Shown: one piece after another, positions 1 through 7,384 of the stretch | Numbering within the stretch: position 1 is the first letter of the stretch | How the letters are laid out: each line of letters starts with the position of its first letter | Assembly: GCF_016918015.1 (NCBI RefSeq) | Contig: NZ_JAERMK010000014.1 | Span: 91,957 to 149,939, forward strand | From: Glycomyces sp. YM15 | GTDB taxonomy: Bacteria > Actinomycetota > Actinomycetes > Mycobacteriales > Micromonosporaceae | DNA: 57,983 nt | Direction of reading: 5' to 3' | Notes under the pieces: model-generated | Seen by the model: only the letters and a program-made list of their open reading frames with translations | What the model was told of the DNA's origin: nothing | Database searches by the model: none | Position numbers and translations under genes: made by a program

Positions 1-78
1 TTTTCGTCGCGGGGGGGCGCCCCGGCGGGGGGGGGGGCCCCCCGCGGGGCCCCCCCCCCCCGCGGGGGGGGGCGCCGC
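1..78. other. G/C homopolymer low-complexity tract
   Basis: The tract is almost only long runs of G and C and has no coding or regulatory pattern. A second tract of the same kind lies at 29053-29184. It looks like a contig end or badly resolved sequence and should not be interpreted biologically without read support. Confidence 0.7.
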
Positions 79-349
79 GGCCGCAAGGCCGCCTTGAAGA
101 TGTATCTCTCACAAGCCTCAAGCGCCCAACGGCGGTGGCGTTGGGGCTCAGGTACTGAGAACTCGCGCCTCGTCCCGAACTATCGGCACGGGGGCCGTTG
201 GGAGCCAACCAAGGCGCATCGAGGCTGGTCAGGGCCACCACTTCGCTGCTGTACGGGCTAGACGACCAGTACATACTGGAGTTGCCTGGACCTGCTGTTA
301 CGTCCTGAGGCACGATGATCTAGGCGAGGACGTCTGGGAGGGAGATCCG
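79..349. other. Leader region without recognisable gene
   Basis: No convincing coding frame is seen. The only readable signal is a purine-rich Shine-Dalgarno stretch (GGGAGGGAGA, about 337-346) just before the GTG at 350. Base composition is mixed and less G+C-rich than the core chromosome to the right of 4000, in keeping with an imported segment. Confidence 0.4.
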
Positions 350-1069
350 GTGCCGACAACGATTACCAGCCTCATCTTGTTCATGACACTAGTAATACCC
401 GGCGTTCTATACGTGAGTCGGAGAGAGCGCGGACTGCCAGAACGACAGCGATCAGTATTTCGTGAAACCATTGGCGTGGGCGTTGCCGGTATCACCTTCA
501 ACCTGTTGGCACTGATCCCAATTCTGATCCTTGCAATGCTATTCCCCTCGGTCATAGTGGATGTTAGCAAGCTGATCATCGACACTCGAAAATACCTTGG
601 CGATAATTGGTACAAGGCAGGGTTGTGGGCGTGCGTAACTCTGGTGCTAGCGACGGGACTTGCCTGGCTGTCGTCGAGAAAACCCAAGGAGCCGACCGAC
701 GACTATACATCTTCGTGGGCAATTCTATTCAAGAAATGGCGTCATGATCGGGAGGTGCATATCGGATGCACCCTTGACGACGGTTCTTGGTTTGGTGGCA
801 TGTTGGCAAGCTACAACACGTCAACTGTTGAAAGCGGCGACCGCGATATTATACTTTCGCAACCACTTGAATACAGAGACTCGACGGCAACCGAGGCAGA
901 ACCTTACCCACAGGTTTCGGCCGTTTGCCTGTCGGCGCGGCATATTCGTTCAATGTCCATAACCTGGTTGCCAGTTGTCTCAGTAAGTCGCCCCGAGAAG
1001 GGCTCGGCTCAGAAGCAGGGCGCGGAGGCGGCTTCGGCGGACTCTCTCGCGGAGGAGAGGGTTCTCTGA
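350..1069 (+). CDS. DUF6338 family membrane protein
   Basis: The 239-residue protein has three predicted membrane segments: about residues 5-22, a long hydrophobic stretch at about 45-75, and about 90-108. A cytosolic C-terminal domain follows, containing W-x-F-K-K-W and GCTLDDGSWFGGMLASYN. That pattern is typical of DUF6338 proteins of actinobacteria, whose function is unknown. The GTG at 350 is chosen because a strong Shine-Dalgarno lies 5-10 bases upstream. Codon usage and G+C look lower than in the chromosomal genes beyond 4000, which fits carriage on the integrated element that ends at the tRNA fragment near 3784. The last 30 residues are low-complexity and lie opposite a possible gene on the other strand. 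Confidence 0.7.
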   Translation: MPTTITSLILFMTLVIPGVLYVSRRERGLPERQRSVFRETIGVGVAGITFNLLALIPILILAMLFPSVIVDVSKLIIDTRKYLGDNWYKAGLWACVTLVLATGLAWLSSRKPKEPTDDYTSSWAILFKKWRHDREVHIGCTLDDGSWFGGMLASYNTSTVESGDRDIILSQPLEYRDSTATEAEPYPQVSAVCLSARHIRSMSITWLPVVSVSRPEKGSAQKQGAEAASADSLAEERVL

Positions 1070-1127
1070 TCGTCTCCTGACCTCGTTTTTCCGGGTCATC
1101 ACGCTTCTTATCCTGCCAGTTTGTCAT
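849..1127 (-). CDS. Possible small proline-rich protein antisense to DUF6338 gene
   Basis: The 92-codon frame starts at an ATG preceded, 5 bases upstream, by AAAGGAGGTC (1131-1140, minus strand), a near-perfect ribosome-binding site. Further upstream on the same strand lie TTGAGG (1194-1199) and TATATT (1170-1175) with an 18-base spacer, a plausible sigma-70 promoter. The N-terminal half is charged and proline-rich (MTNWQDKKRDDPEKRG, then PSPPRESPPKPPPRP). No family is recognised. The frame overlaps the 3' end of the DUF6338 gene by 221 bases in antisense. Complete expression signals argue that it is real. The overlap and the lack of known relatives argue for caution, and the tail beyond about residue 60 may be chance coding. 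Confidence 0.4.
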   Translation of the reverse strand: MTNWQDKKRDDPEKRGQETIREPSPPRESPPKPPPRPASEPSPSRGDLLRQLATRLWTLNEYAAPTGKRPKPVGKVLPRLPSSLCIQVVAKV

Positions 1128-1424
1128 GGCGACCTCCTTTTCAAGCGCCGGGCATTTTAAGCTGTCAGCAATATAGACGACTGACCATTTCTCCCTCAAT
1201 CATAGTTGGAGGCCCGGTTCATTGGCCGGGGGCGGGCGCGCGATACGCTCGCTGCCGCTGCCCCAGATCTGCACGATCTCGGCTGAGATCGCGCAGATCA
1301 CCTTCGGTGTCAGCCCGGTGATGCTCTGGTTGCCAACGGTCGCCTCACGCACACCGGTCCCCACCATGCACCCATGATCCACCCCGAAGTCCCTGCGCGC
1401 CAACCACAACCATGCACGAGGTCG

Positions 1425-2072
1425 TTAGTTCTTGAAGAAGGAGTTCCCCAGCCGCCGACGCTCTGCCGCCGAGATCAACAGGCCTGGGCACTCGTTGATC
1501 CGGATCGCTCCAGTCAAGAGCGAGAGGTCGAGGTCCCAATCGAATCCGCTTCTCCAGGCGAACCGCTCAGTCGCGTTCTCGAGCGACAGGTTGATCTCGT
1601 CTTCGTGCCAGGAATTGACCGCCTTCAGCTGCATCTTTACTAGGTGAAGTTCGCCGCGGAGGTTCGCTAGGCCGATGTGTTGCACCCGATGGCAATCCGG
1701 GCAGAGGGCAATGAGCCGCGCGAGTCGCTGGACCGCCGAGGCGGAAGTGACCTCGAAATGCCAGAGCTCATGGCAGTCCGGACGACGGGGGCGACCGGTC
1801 TGCGGGTCGTAGCCGGGCTGGCCGCAGACCTCGCAGCGCATTCCTGCCGCCTCGCACACCGGGATGCGGAGCCGGTCCCAATCGGCGCGCGGGAGAGTGC
1901 CGCGGAGGTTCGAACCCCAGACGTTCTCGGGGAGCACGTCGGGGTAAATCAGACCCGGGCCGATCGGCAATGAGTCGACCATCGGCTTCGCAGCAGGGAC
2001 CTCGCAGTCGGTGGGCTTCGCCCGACCGGGGCGAGTGACCCAGTGCTGCAATGACTTGAAGAAGCGCCTCAT
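1425..2072 (-). CDS. HNH-type cysteine/histidine metal-binding protein
   Basis: The 215-residue protein has paired metal ligands arranged as in HNH nucleases: C80-x2-C83, then C100-H101-E102 and W104-H105, then C124-P-D-C127-H128 and H132. The core reads CHELWHF followed by LIALCPDCHRVQHIG, a signature of phage- and element-borne HNH proteins. Nuclease activity on DNA is inferred from family membership only. The ATG at 2072 overlaps the integrase stop as ATGA, so translation is probably coupled and the two form one operon. It is not clear whether the protein helps excision or is simply cargo. Confidence 0.6.
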   Translation of the reverse strand: MRRFFKSLQHWVTRPGRAKPTDCEVPAAKPMVDSLPIGPGLIYPDVLPENVWGSNLRGTLPRADWDRLRIPVCEAAGMRCEVCGQPGYDPQTGRPRRPDCHELWHFEVTSASAVQRLARLIALCPDCHRVQHIGLANLRGELHLVKMQLKAVNSWHEDEINLSLENATERFAWRSGFDWDLDLSLLTGAIRINECPGLLISAAERRRLGNSFFKN

Positions 2073-3574
2073 GCAGTCACACCAACCTTCATCTCGTTCT
2101 GAATCAGGCGCCTGTTCATCTCGGCCTGGAAGGTCCCCAGGTAGCTGAACAGCAGCTGGGAGTCGATCTTCTCGAGCTCGTCCTGGTTCAGCGGCTCCTG
2201 CGACACCAGCCCAGTGAGGATGACCGAACCAAGGACCTCTACCTCCGGGTGGCCGCCCTGGCGGACCCGCTCTAGCGCGTTGAGTGCCGCCATGCCGGAG
2301 TCGTCGACGGTGTGGAGGTAGCGCTCGGTGGTGAGGATGCTGGCGTGCCCCAAACGGTCCTTGACATCCATCAGGGTCGCACCGCCGTTGAGGAGCCATG
2401 AGGCGTGGGCATGGCGCAGCAGGTGCATCCGAATGTCCACCGGCAGATCCGCAGCGGCGAGCGCGGGCCGGATGACCCTCTCGCGGAACCATCGACTCGG
2501 GATATGCCCATCGGTGTCCCAGCTACGCTGCCTGCGCGGCTGGTCCTTTCCCGATGCTCGGCGCTTGCGGCGGTAGTCCGTCATTGCGCCTTTGCAGTGC
2601 TCGCAGCGGCACCCGCCGGCGGTGTACGCGCTCATGGTGCCGTGCTGGTAGGTCCGGCCTTTCTCGTTGGGCTCGGTCCGACCCAGATCTGTCGGCGCGG
2701 GCTCGATGACTCCGGGTTCGATGGCCTCGGGGATGTACCAGAAGAGGAGGTCTTCCTTCTTCAGGTTGTGGGTGGCGATGTGGTCCTTGATGCGCTTCGT
2801 CAGGCCCTCGCGGATGCGGAGCACGCGCTGCTCGTGGTCCTTAGGGGGCTTGACGAGGAAGCGCCTGCCCTCCGGGTGGAACTTGCGGTTGACCTGGACG
2901 ACGGCCCGGGACACGTGGATGCGGTGCTGCTTGGGTTCGAAGTCCTTGACACGCAGCTCGGTGATCTCGCCCCAGCGCATGCCGGTCTCGATGGCGACTT
3001 CGACCAGGAGCTTCCAGATGTCGTGGACAAGCGCGGCGTAGAACTTGTCGTACTGCTCCGGGGTGATGATCCGGAGCGACTTCTTCGCCACCTTCGCGGT
3101 CTTGACCTTGAGACAGGGATTGGCCGGGACGATGTCGTCGTCGACCGCGTTCGAGAAGATCGTGGACAGGAGGGTCTTGAGGTACTTCCTCGTCGCGGCC
3201 GAGACGCCGCTCTGCCTCAACTGGGTAAGCCAGCGCCGGACATCCGCGGCGCGGATATCGATCATGCGTGGTTCGGCGAAGTAGCCGAGGATGTGAGCGT
3301 GGAGCTCGTACGAGTAGGTCTCGAGCGTCTTGACCTCGACGGTGAGGTTCGGCATCAAGTGCTCGTTTACATAGCTCTCGAAGCTCATCCGTCCGCGGAC
3401 CAGGTACCCGCCCTGGCCCTCGTGAGCCTTCGACTCCGCCTTCTGCCAAGCCTTCTTGGCGTCCTTCTTCAGGTCAAAGGTGCCTGCTGATCGGTACTTA
3501 TTGTCGATATCCAGGTACATGGCGGTGTACCGGGGCTGTCCTGCTTTGGTGATTCTCTTTTCGCAATACCCCAT
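2069..3574 (-). CDS. int: Tyrosine site-specific recombinase (integrase)
   Basis: The 501-residue protein has an N-terminal arm-binding region, a SAM-like core-binding domain (about 60-150) and a tyrosine recombinase catalytic domain. The full catalytic set is visible: R200 in GMRWGE, H384-x2-R387 in HLLRHAHAS, H410 in LGHAS and nucleophile Y419 in TTERYLHT. Between the first Arg and the His box is an insert of about 50 residues holding H311-G-T and C322-x-C324-x2-C327, a short zinc-ribbon-like motif common in actinophage proteins. AAGGAGAG lies 10 bases before the ATG. The gene ends about 170 bases from the tRNA-Pro fragment, its likely attachment site, with the HNH gene translationally coupled downstream. 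Confidence 0.92.
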   Translation of the reverse strand: MGYCEKRITKAGQPRYTAMYLDIDNKYRSAGTFDLKKDAKKAWQKAESKAHEGQGGYLVRGRMSFESYVNEHLMPNLTVEVKTLETYSYELHAHILGYFAEPRMIDIRAADVRRWLTQLRQSGVSAATRKYLKTLLSTIFSNAVDDDIVPANPCLKVKTAKVAKKSLRIITPEQYDKFYAALVHDIWKLLVEVAIETGMRWGEITELRVKDFEPKQHRIHVSRAVVQVNRKFHPEGRRFLVKPPKDHEQRVLRIREGLTKRIKDHIATHNLKKEDLLFWYIPEAIEPGVIEPAPTDLGRTEPNEKGRTYQHGTMSAYTAGGCRCEHCKGAMTDYRRKRRASGKDQPRRQRSWDTDGHIPSRWFRERVIRPALAAADLPVDIRMHLLRHAHASWLLNGGATLMDVKDRLGHASILTTERYLHTVDDSGMAALNALERVRQGGHPEVEVLGSVILTGLVSQEPLNQDELEKIDSQLLFSYLGTFQAEMNRRLIQNEMKVGVTA

Positions 3575-3719
3575 GGGGCTGGCTCTCCTTGCTGGTCTCC
3601 TGCTGGGCGAACCAGGTGGGACTGGCGGGGACCCGCAGGTACGCTCAGGGTCCGATTCTGAGCGCGTTTCCGCAGGTCGGAGAGCAAATATGACCGCTTC
3701 TCAGCAGGTCGACAAGGGT

Positions 3720-3738
3720 CCCTGTAGTTTCGACAGGG
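3720..3738. repeat. Short inverted repeat beside the attachment core
   Basis: CCCTGT (3720-3725) and ACAGGG (3733-3738) are perfect inverted arms with a 7-base spacer. They stop 4 bases short of the tRNA-derived segment. This could be a core-type integrase binding site flanking the crossover point; that reading is inferred from position alone. Confidence 0.35.
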
Positions 3739-3742
3739 CTAG

Positions 3743-3784
3743 TTCGGGACGAGGGGGTCGCAGGTTCAAATCCTGTCAACCCGA
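3743..3784 (+). other. Attachment site: 3' half of tRNA-Pro(CGG)
   Basis: From TTCGGGA (anticodon loop, anticodon CGG) the sequence runs through the 3' anticodon-stem strand CGAGG, the variable region, a T arm (GCAGG-TTCAAAT-CCTGT), the acceptor 3' strand CAACCCG and discriminator A. The 5' half of the tRNA is absent: the bases before 3743 do not pair with the anticodon stem, and no CGGGTTG acceptor strand is present upstream. The identity beginning inside the anticodon loop matches how tyrosine integrases cut tRNA genes. This is therefore the right attachment site of an element extending left past the window edge. Confidence 0.8.
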
Positions 3785-3801
3785 CAGATGAAATAGCAGT
3801 T

Positions 3802-3837
3802 CAGGGCCGGTCTCCCATCTACGGGATTCCGGCCCTG
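3802..3837 (+). terminator. Hairpin downstream of the tRNA-Pro fragment
   Basis: CAGGGCCGG (3802-3810) pairs perfectly with CCGGCCCTG (3829-3837), and TCCC/GGGA can form an inner stem. It lacks a T tract, as is usual in actinobacteria. It is probably the original terminator of the host tRNA-Pro gene, so bases to the right of it are chromosome. Confidence 0.6.
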
Positions 3838-4044
3838 ACTGCGTCTACAGCAGCGATTTACAGCAGTTCCCGGTGTTTTCGTATTCGCATGCAGAAGTAG
3901 TGGCGCTCTCGGATGGCATGGCGAGGCCACCCAGTGGTTGGGCTTCCCGGTTCTGGGACCGGTTAGCGGGGAGGCTCGCCTGGTACAGCAGCATTCAAAG
4001 CTTTGCGGCGCAATGTGCTTGACGACGGCTTTTTGTACGCGCTC
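3838..4044. other. Intergenic junction region
   Basis: No gene is seen. TACAGCAG occurs twice about 14 bases apart (near 3846 and 3860), a direct repeat of unknown meaning that could be an integrase arm site or chance. Confidence 0.3.
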
Positions 4045-5403
4045 CTAGTCGCGGGGCAGGCGCCAGGTCATGGCTGCGACGAGGAGGCACAGTCCCGCCG
4101 CGATCACCGCTGCGACGTGCAGCCCGTGGGTGAAGGCCTCGTGAGCGACGCGCAACATCGCGCCGCCTTCCGGCAGTGCTTCGTTCGCCCCGGCGATCGT
4201 CTCGCGGACCGCGTCGTCGGTTCCGGGCGGCAGTCCGCTGCGGTACACCACGGCCGCGACCGTCCCTAGTAGTGCGATGCCGAGGTTGCCGCCGGTGTGG
4301 TTACTGGATTCCGCCAATGACGCGGCGGCTCCGGCGTGCTCGGGCGGGACCGATCCGATCACGAGGTCCGTTCCGAGCGCGAACAGCGGTCCGAACCCGA
4401 AAGCCAGCACCGTGATGCCGACGAGCACCCCGGGCAGCCCGGCGTCCACGGCCAGCACGGCGGCGCCGACGGCGGAGAGCAGCATGCCCCCAGAGATCAG
4501 TTGCGCGCGCCCCACTCTGCGCGCCAGTCGCGGTGCGAGCAGCGTGCCCATCGCCATCGCCAGTCCCATGGGCGTGAACAGCCACGCCGCTGTGGCGGCG
4601 GAGAACCCGAGGACGCTCTGCAGATACTGGGTGACGAGCAGTCCGACCCCCGCTAGAAGTATCCCGCCCAAGAGCAGGCCCGCGAGGGTGATGGCGAGCG
4701 GGGCTCGCCGCAGCAGCGCCAGGTCCATCAGCGGATCGTCCAATCGCGATTGGCGCCGGACGAAGCACGCCCCGAGGGTCCCGCCAACGACGAGTGCCAC
4801 GGTCGGCACCGTCAGCGCCTCGCCCACCGCGAGGTTCTTGATGCCGTACACCAGCGGCAGGATCGTTCCGAGCGACAGCGCCACGCTGGCCAGGTCCATC
4901 GGGTGCGGCGTTCGGGAGCGGAACTCCGGCAGGACGAACGGCCCGAACACCAGCAGCACCAGCATGAGCGGCACTGCCAGGAGGAACACCGAGCCCCACC
5001 AGAAATGGTCCAGCAGCAGGCCGCCGAAGACCGGGCCGAGGGCCGCGCCCGCGAACTGGCAGGTCGCCCACAACGAGATGGCCCTGCCCCGCTGCCCGGC
5101 GTCGGTGAACATCGTGGAGATCAACGCCAGCGTCGAGGGCATGAGCGTGGCGCCGGCGACGCCTAGCAGCGCCCGCGAGGCGATCAGCATGGCGGGATTG
5201 ACTGCGAACGCCGCGAGCAGCGACGCGAACAGGAATCCCGCGGCGCCCGCGAACAGCCGGCGCCGGCCCCACCGGTCGCCGAGCGTACCCGCGGTGATGG
5301 TCAGCCCGGCGACCATGAAGCCGTAGATGTCGAGGGCTCCGTTCTGAGGTCTACGCGCCGCAGTCGGAGCCGAAGCCGGAATCTTGCGGTCGCCGGATGT
5401 CAA
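4045..5403 (-). pseudogene. MFS multidrug-type transporter, 5'-truncated
   Basis: The frame encodes a DHA2-type (QacA/SmvA/EmrB-like) proton antiporter. It has the membrane pattern of a 14-segment family, motif GTLGDRWGRRRLF after the second helix, and GAALGPVFGGLL as motif C. Relatives have about 50 residues before DIYGFM, including the first membrane helix. Here DIYGFM lies only about 24 residues from the earliest possible start, and the residues before it are polar and unrelated. The only start available is a TTG at 5403 that coincides with the -35 element of the divergent sigma-factor operon. The first helix therefore seems to have been deleted. A shortened but expressed protein cannot be excluded. 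Confidence 0.6.
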
Positions 5404-5425
5404 AATCGCGAATACGGCTCCGACT
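5362..5425. repeat. 11-bp inverted repeat at the truncated MFS / sigma operon junction
   Basis: AGTCGGAGCCG (5362-5372) is exactly inverted as CGGCTCCGACT (5415-5425), separated by 42 bases. One arm lies where the 5' end of the MFS gene should be and the other overlaps the proposed -10 of the DGPF-sigma operon. It could be a regulator site or a footprint of the deletion event. Confidence 0.45.
5398..5424 (+). promoter_or_regulatory. Candidate ECF42-type promoter of the DGPF-sigma operon
   Basis: TGTCAA (5398-5403), 17 bases, then CGAC (5421-5424). ECF42 sigma factors are known to recognise promoters with TGTCGA near -35 and CGA/TC near -10 and to act on DGPF genes. The match is close and the position, about 30 bases before the ATG at 5454, is right. 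Autoregulation is inferred. Confidence 0.5.
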
Positions 5426-5453
5426 TGGGGATGCGACCAACAAGGAGGGCATC

Positions 5454-5822
5454 ATGAAATTCCTGCTCATCATGAACATCAACCCGAAGGTGCTCGAATC
5501 ACTCACCGAGGAGGAGCAGACTGCGATCGGAGCCGGGCACGGCGACCTCATCAAAGAGATCAGGGCATCCGGGGAGATGATCAGCACGCAGGCGCTCGCC
5601 GATCCGTCCGCGAGCGTCACGGTCAAGGCCGTCGACGGGGTGCCGACCGCGACCGACGGCCCGTTCGTGGAGGCCAAGGAGTTCATCGGCGGGTACTACC
5701 TCATCGACGTGGACGGCAAGGAACGCGCCGTCGAGCTGGCGAAGAAGATCCCGGACGCGGGGATTCCCGGGCTTGGGATCGAGGTGCGCCAGGTGATGTT
5801 CGAGGCCGGGTCGGAGATGTGA
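5454..5822 (+). CDS. YCII/DGPF-domain protein, partner of ECF42 sigma factor
   Basis: The 122-residue protein has a ferredoxin-like YCII fold: MKFLLIMNINP at the N terminus, conserved DGPF (in PTATDGPFVEAKE) and the GGYYLIDVDGKE strand. DGPF proteins are encoded beside, and are main targets of, ECF42 sigma factors; their biochemical role is unknown. AAGGAGG lies 8 bases upstream of the ATG. An earlier in-frame start at 5397 would fall inside the proposed promoter and is less likely. The stop overlaps the GTG of the following sigma gene by 4 bases, which implies coupled translation and fixed stoichiometry. Confidence 0.85.
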   Translation: MKFLLIMNINPKVLESLTEEEQTAIGAGHGDLIKEIRASGEMISTQALADPSASVTVKAVDGVPTATDGPFVEAKEFIGGYYLIDVDGKERAVELAKKIPDAGIPGLGIEVRQVMFEAGSEM

Positions 5823-7009
5823 GCGACGTGGAGGACGCGCTGCGGGCGGCCGTGCCGCGCGTCCTCGGCGCGCTGACCCGCCGGTACGGCGACTTCGCGG
5901 CCTGCGAGGACGCGGTGCAGGATGCTGTGTTGGAGGCGAGCAGGGAATGGCCGGAGGAAGGGCTGCCGGACAATCCGAATGGCTGGCTCTACCGGGTGGC
6001 CTCCCGCCGCATGGTCGACCGCATTCGCGGCGACGAGGCGCGGCGGAGCCGGGAAGCGCTCGCCGCGGCGCGGGAGCTGCCCGTCGAGGCGTCCGAGCAC
6101 GACGACACGCTGGCATTGCTGTTCCTGTGCTGCCATCCGGCGCTGACGCCGGCCTCGCAGGTGGCACTGACGCTGCGGGCGATCGGCGGCCTGACGACCG
6201 GGGAGATAGCGCGAGCCTTCTTGGTGCCCGAAGCGACGATGGGTCCGCGCATCAGTCGCGCGAAGGGCAAGCTCGTCGGAGCGCGCTTCACCCCGCCGCC
6301 CGAAGAGGAGCGGCCGCAGCGGATGCGCACAGTGCTGCGCGTGCTGTATCTGATCTTCAACGAGGGCTATTCCGCCAGCGCCGGGGAGCGGTTGCAGCGT
6401 CGCGACTTGGCCGCCGAGGCGATCCGGCTGGCCCGGATGCTGCGCGAGGGAGTGCCCGGGGACGGCGAGGCGGCCGGTCTGCTGGCGCTGATGCTGCTGA
6501 CCGAGGCCCGAACGGCCGCGCGGGAATCCCCGGACGGGGCGCTGGTTCCGTTGTCGGAGCAGGACCGCTCGCTCTGGGACCGCGACTTGATCGCCGAGGG
6601 AACCCGGCTGGTGGAGGACGCGATGCTGTCTTCTGAGCTCGGCCCGTACCAGCTCCAGGCGGCGATCGCAGCCGTGCATGTGGAGGCGGACGACGCCGCC
6701 GACACCGACTGGGCACAGATCGCGGTGCTGTACCGGATTCTGAACCGATTCGATCCCGCGCCCATCGTCACATTGAACCGCGCGGTCGCGGTCGGCATGA
6801 GCGAAGGGCCGCAGGCGGGCCTGGACCTGTTGCGGCAGTTGGAGCCGGTACTGGACCGGCATCACCGTTTCCACGCGGTGCGCGCCTTCCTGCTCGACCG
6901 GGCGGGCGACCGCGAGGCTGCGAGGGACGCCTTCCTCCTCGCGGCGCGGATGACCGCGAGCCTTCCCGAACAGCGCTTCCTGCGCCGGCGCGCCGAAGCC
7001 GGCGGCTAA
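5819..7009 (+). CDS. ECF42-type RNA polymerase sigma factor with C-terminal TPR-like extension
   Basis: The 396-residue protein is about twice the length of a simple ECF sigma factor. Sigma region 2 (ACEDAVQDAVLEASREWP, PNGWLYRVASRRMVDRIR) is followed by region 4 (LTLRAIGGLTTGEIARAFL and ATMGPRISRAKGKL). A long C-terminal extension then carries the hallmark LYLIFNEGYSAS and helical pairs such as RFDPAPIVTLNRAVAVGM. This extension defines the ECF42 group and is needed for its activity. No anti-sigma gene is adjacent; control is thought to run through the extension. The start is the GTG at 5819, overlapping the DGPF stop. The operon probably autoregulates from the promoter at 5398-5424. Confidence 0.88.
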   Translation: MSDVEDALRAAVPRVLGALTRRYGDFAACEDAVQDAVLEASREWPEEGLPDNPNGWLYRVASRRMVDRIRGDEARRSREALAAARELPVEASEHDDTLALLFLCCHPALTPASQVALTLRAIGGLTTGEIARAFLVPEATMGPRISRAKGKLVGARFTPPPEEERPQRMRTVLRVLYLIFNEGYSASAGERLQRRDLAAEAIRLARMLREGVPGDGEAAGLLALMLLTEARTAARESPDGALVPLSEQDRSLWDRDLIAEGTRLVEDAMLSSELGPYQLQAAIAAVHVEADDAADTDWAQIAVLYRILNRFDPAPIVTLNRAVAVGMSEGPQAGLDLLRQLEPVLDRHHRFHAVRAFLLDRAGDREAARDAFLLAARMTASLPEQRFLRRRAEAGG

Positions 7010-7094
7010 GGGTTTTCCTGGGGCCCATCCACATCCGCCCTCCGCGTGTTCACGCCTGCGCTTGGCCTCACCTGAGCGTTTGGGCGTGACCCCT

Positions 7095-7300
7095 TCAGTG
7101 GGACTCACACTCAGGTTCGTGTCTGCGCCTGGTGCTTCTGTCGGGTTCAGCTCCGGAGGTTCGGGCCCGTTGGAGGAGGCGTTTGACGCTTCGGATGCTG
7201 GTGCCGTATTCGCGGGCGAGGTCCTTCTGCTTGACGTCGGAGGCGAAGGCTTCGGCGAGCGCGGCGCGGGTCTCGGGGGAGAAGCGCTTGTCGAGGGCGC
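7095..7300 (-). pseudogene. Recombinase/transposase helix-turn-helix remnant
   Basis: A frame of about 65 codons contains RFSPETRAALAEAFASD and then QKDLAREYGTSIRSVKRLL, a clean helix-turn-helix like the C-terminal DNA-binding tail of serine recombinases and some transposases. No catalytic part is present on either side: the frame upstream is interrupted by the terminator at 7320-7337. It is most simply a scar of a lost mobile element. It lies between two convergent genes, where insertion would be tolerated. Confidence 0.4.
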
Positions 7301-7319
7301 GAGGTGGCTGCAAAGACAA

Positions 7320-7337
7320 GGGGGCCGCAAGGCCCCC
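7320..7337. terminator. Bidirectional terminator
   Basis: GGGGGCC-GCAA-GGCCCCC (7320-7337) followed by TTTCTTC on the plus strand and by TTGTCTTT on the minus strand. It sits between the sigma gene (plus, ends 7009) and the FAD oxidase gene (minus, ends 7385) and can serve both. Confidence 0.8.
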
Positions 7338-7384
7338 TTTCTTCGTGCTCCCGCGCGGGTGGCGGCGCAGCTTCCTGTGATGTC

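Noticed and set aside
3743..3784. A functional tRNA-Pro gene
   Set aside because: The 5' half, including D arm and 5' acceptor strand, is missing.
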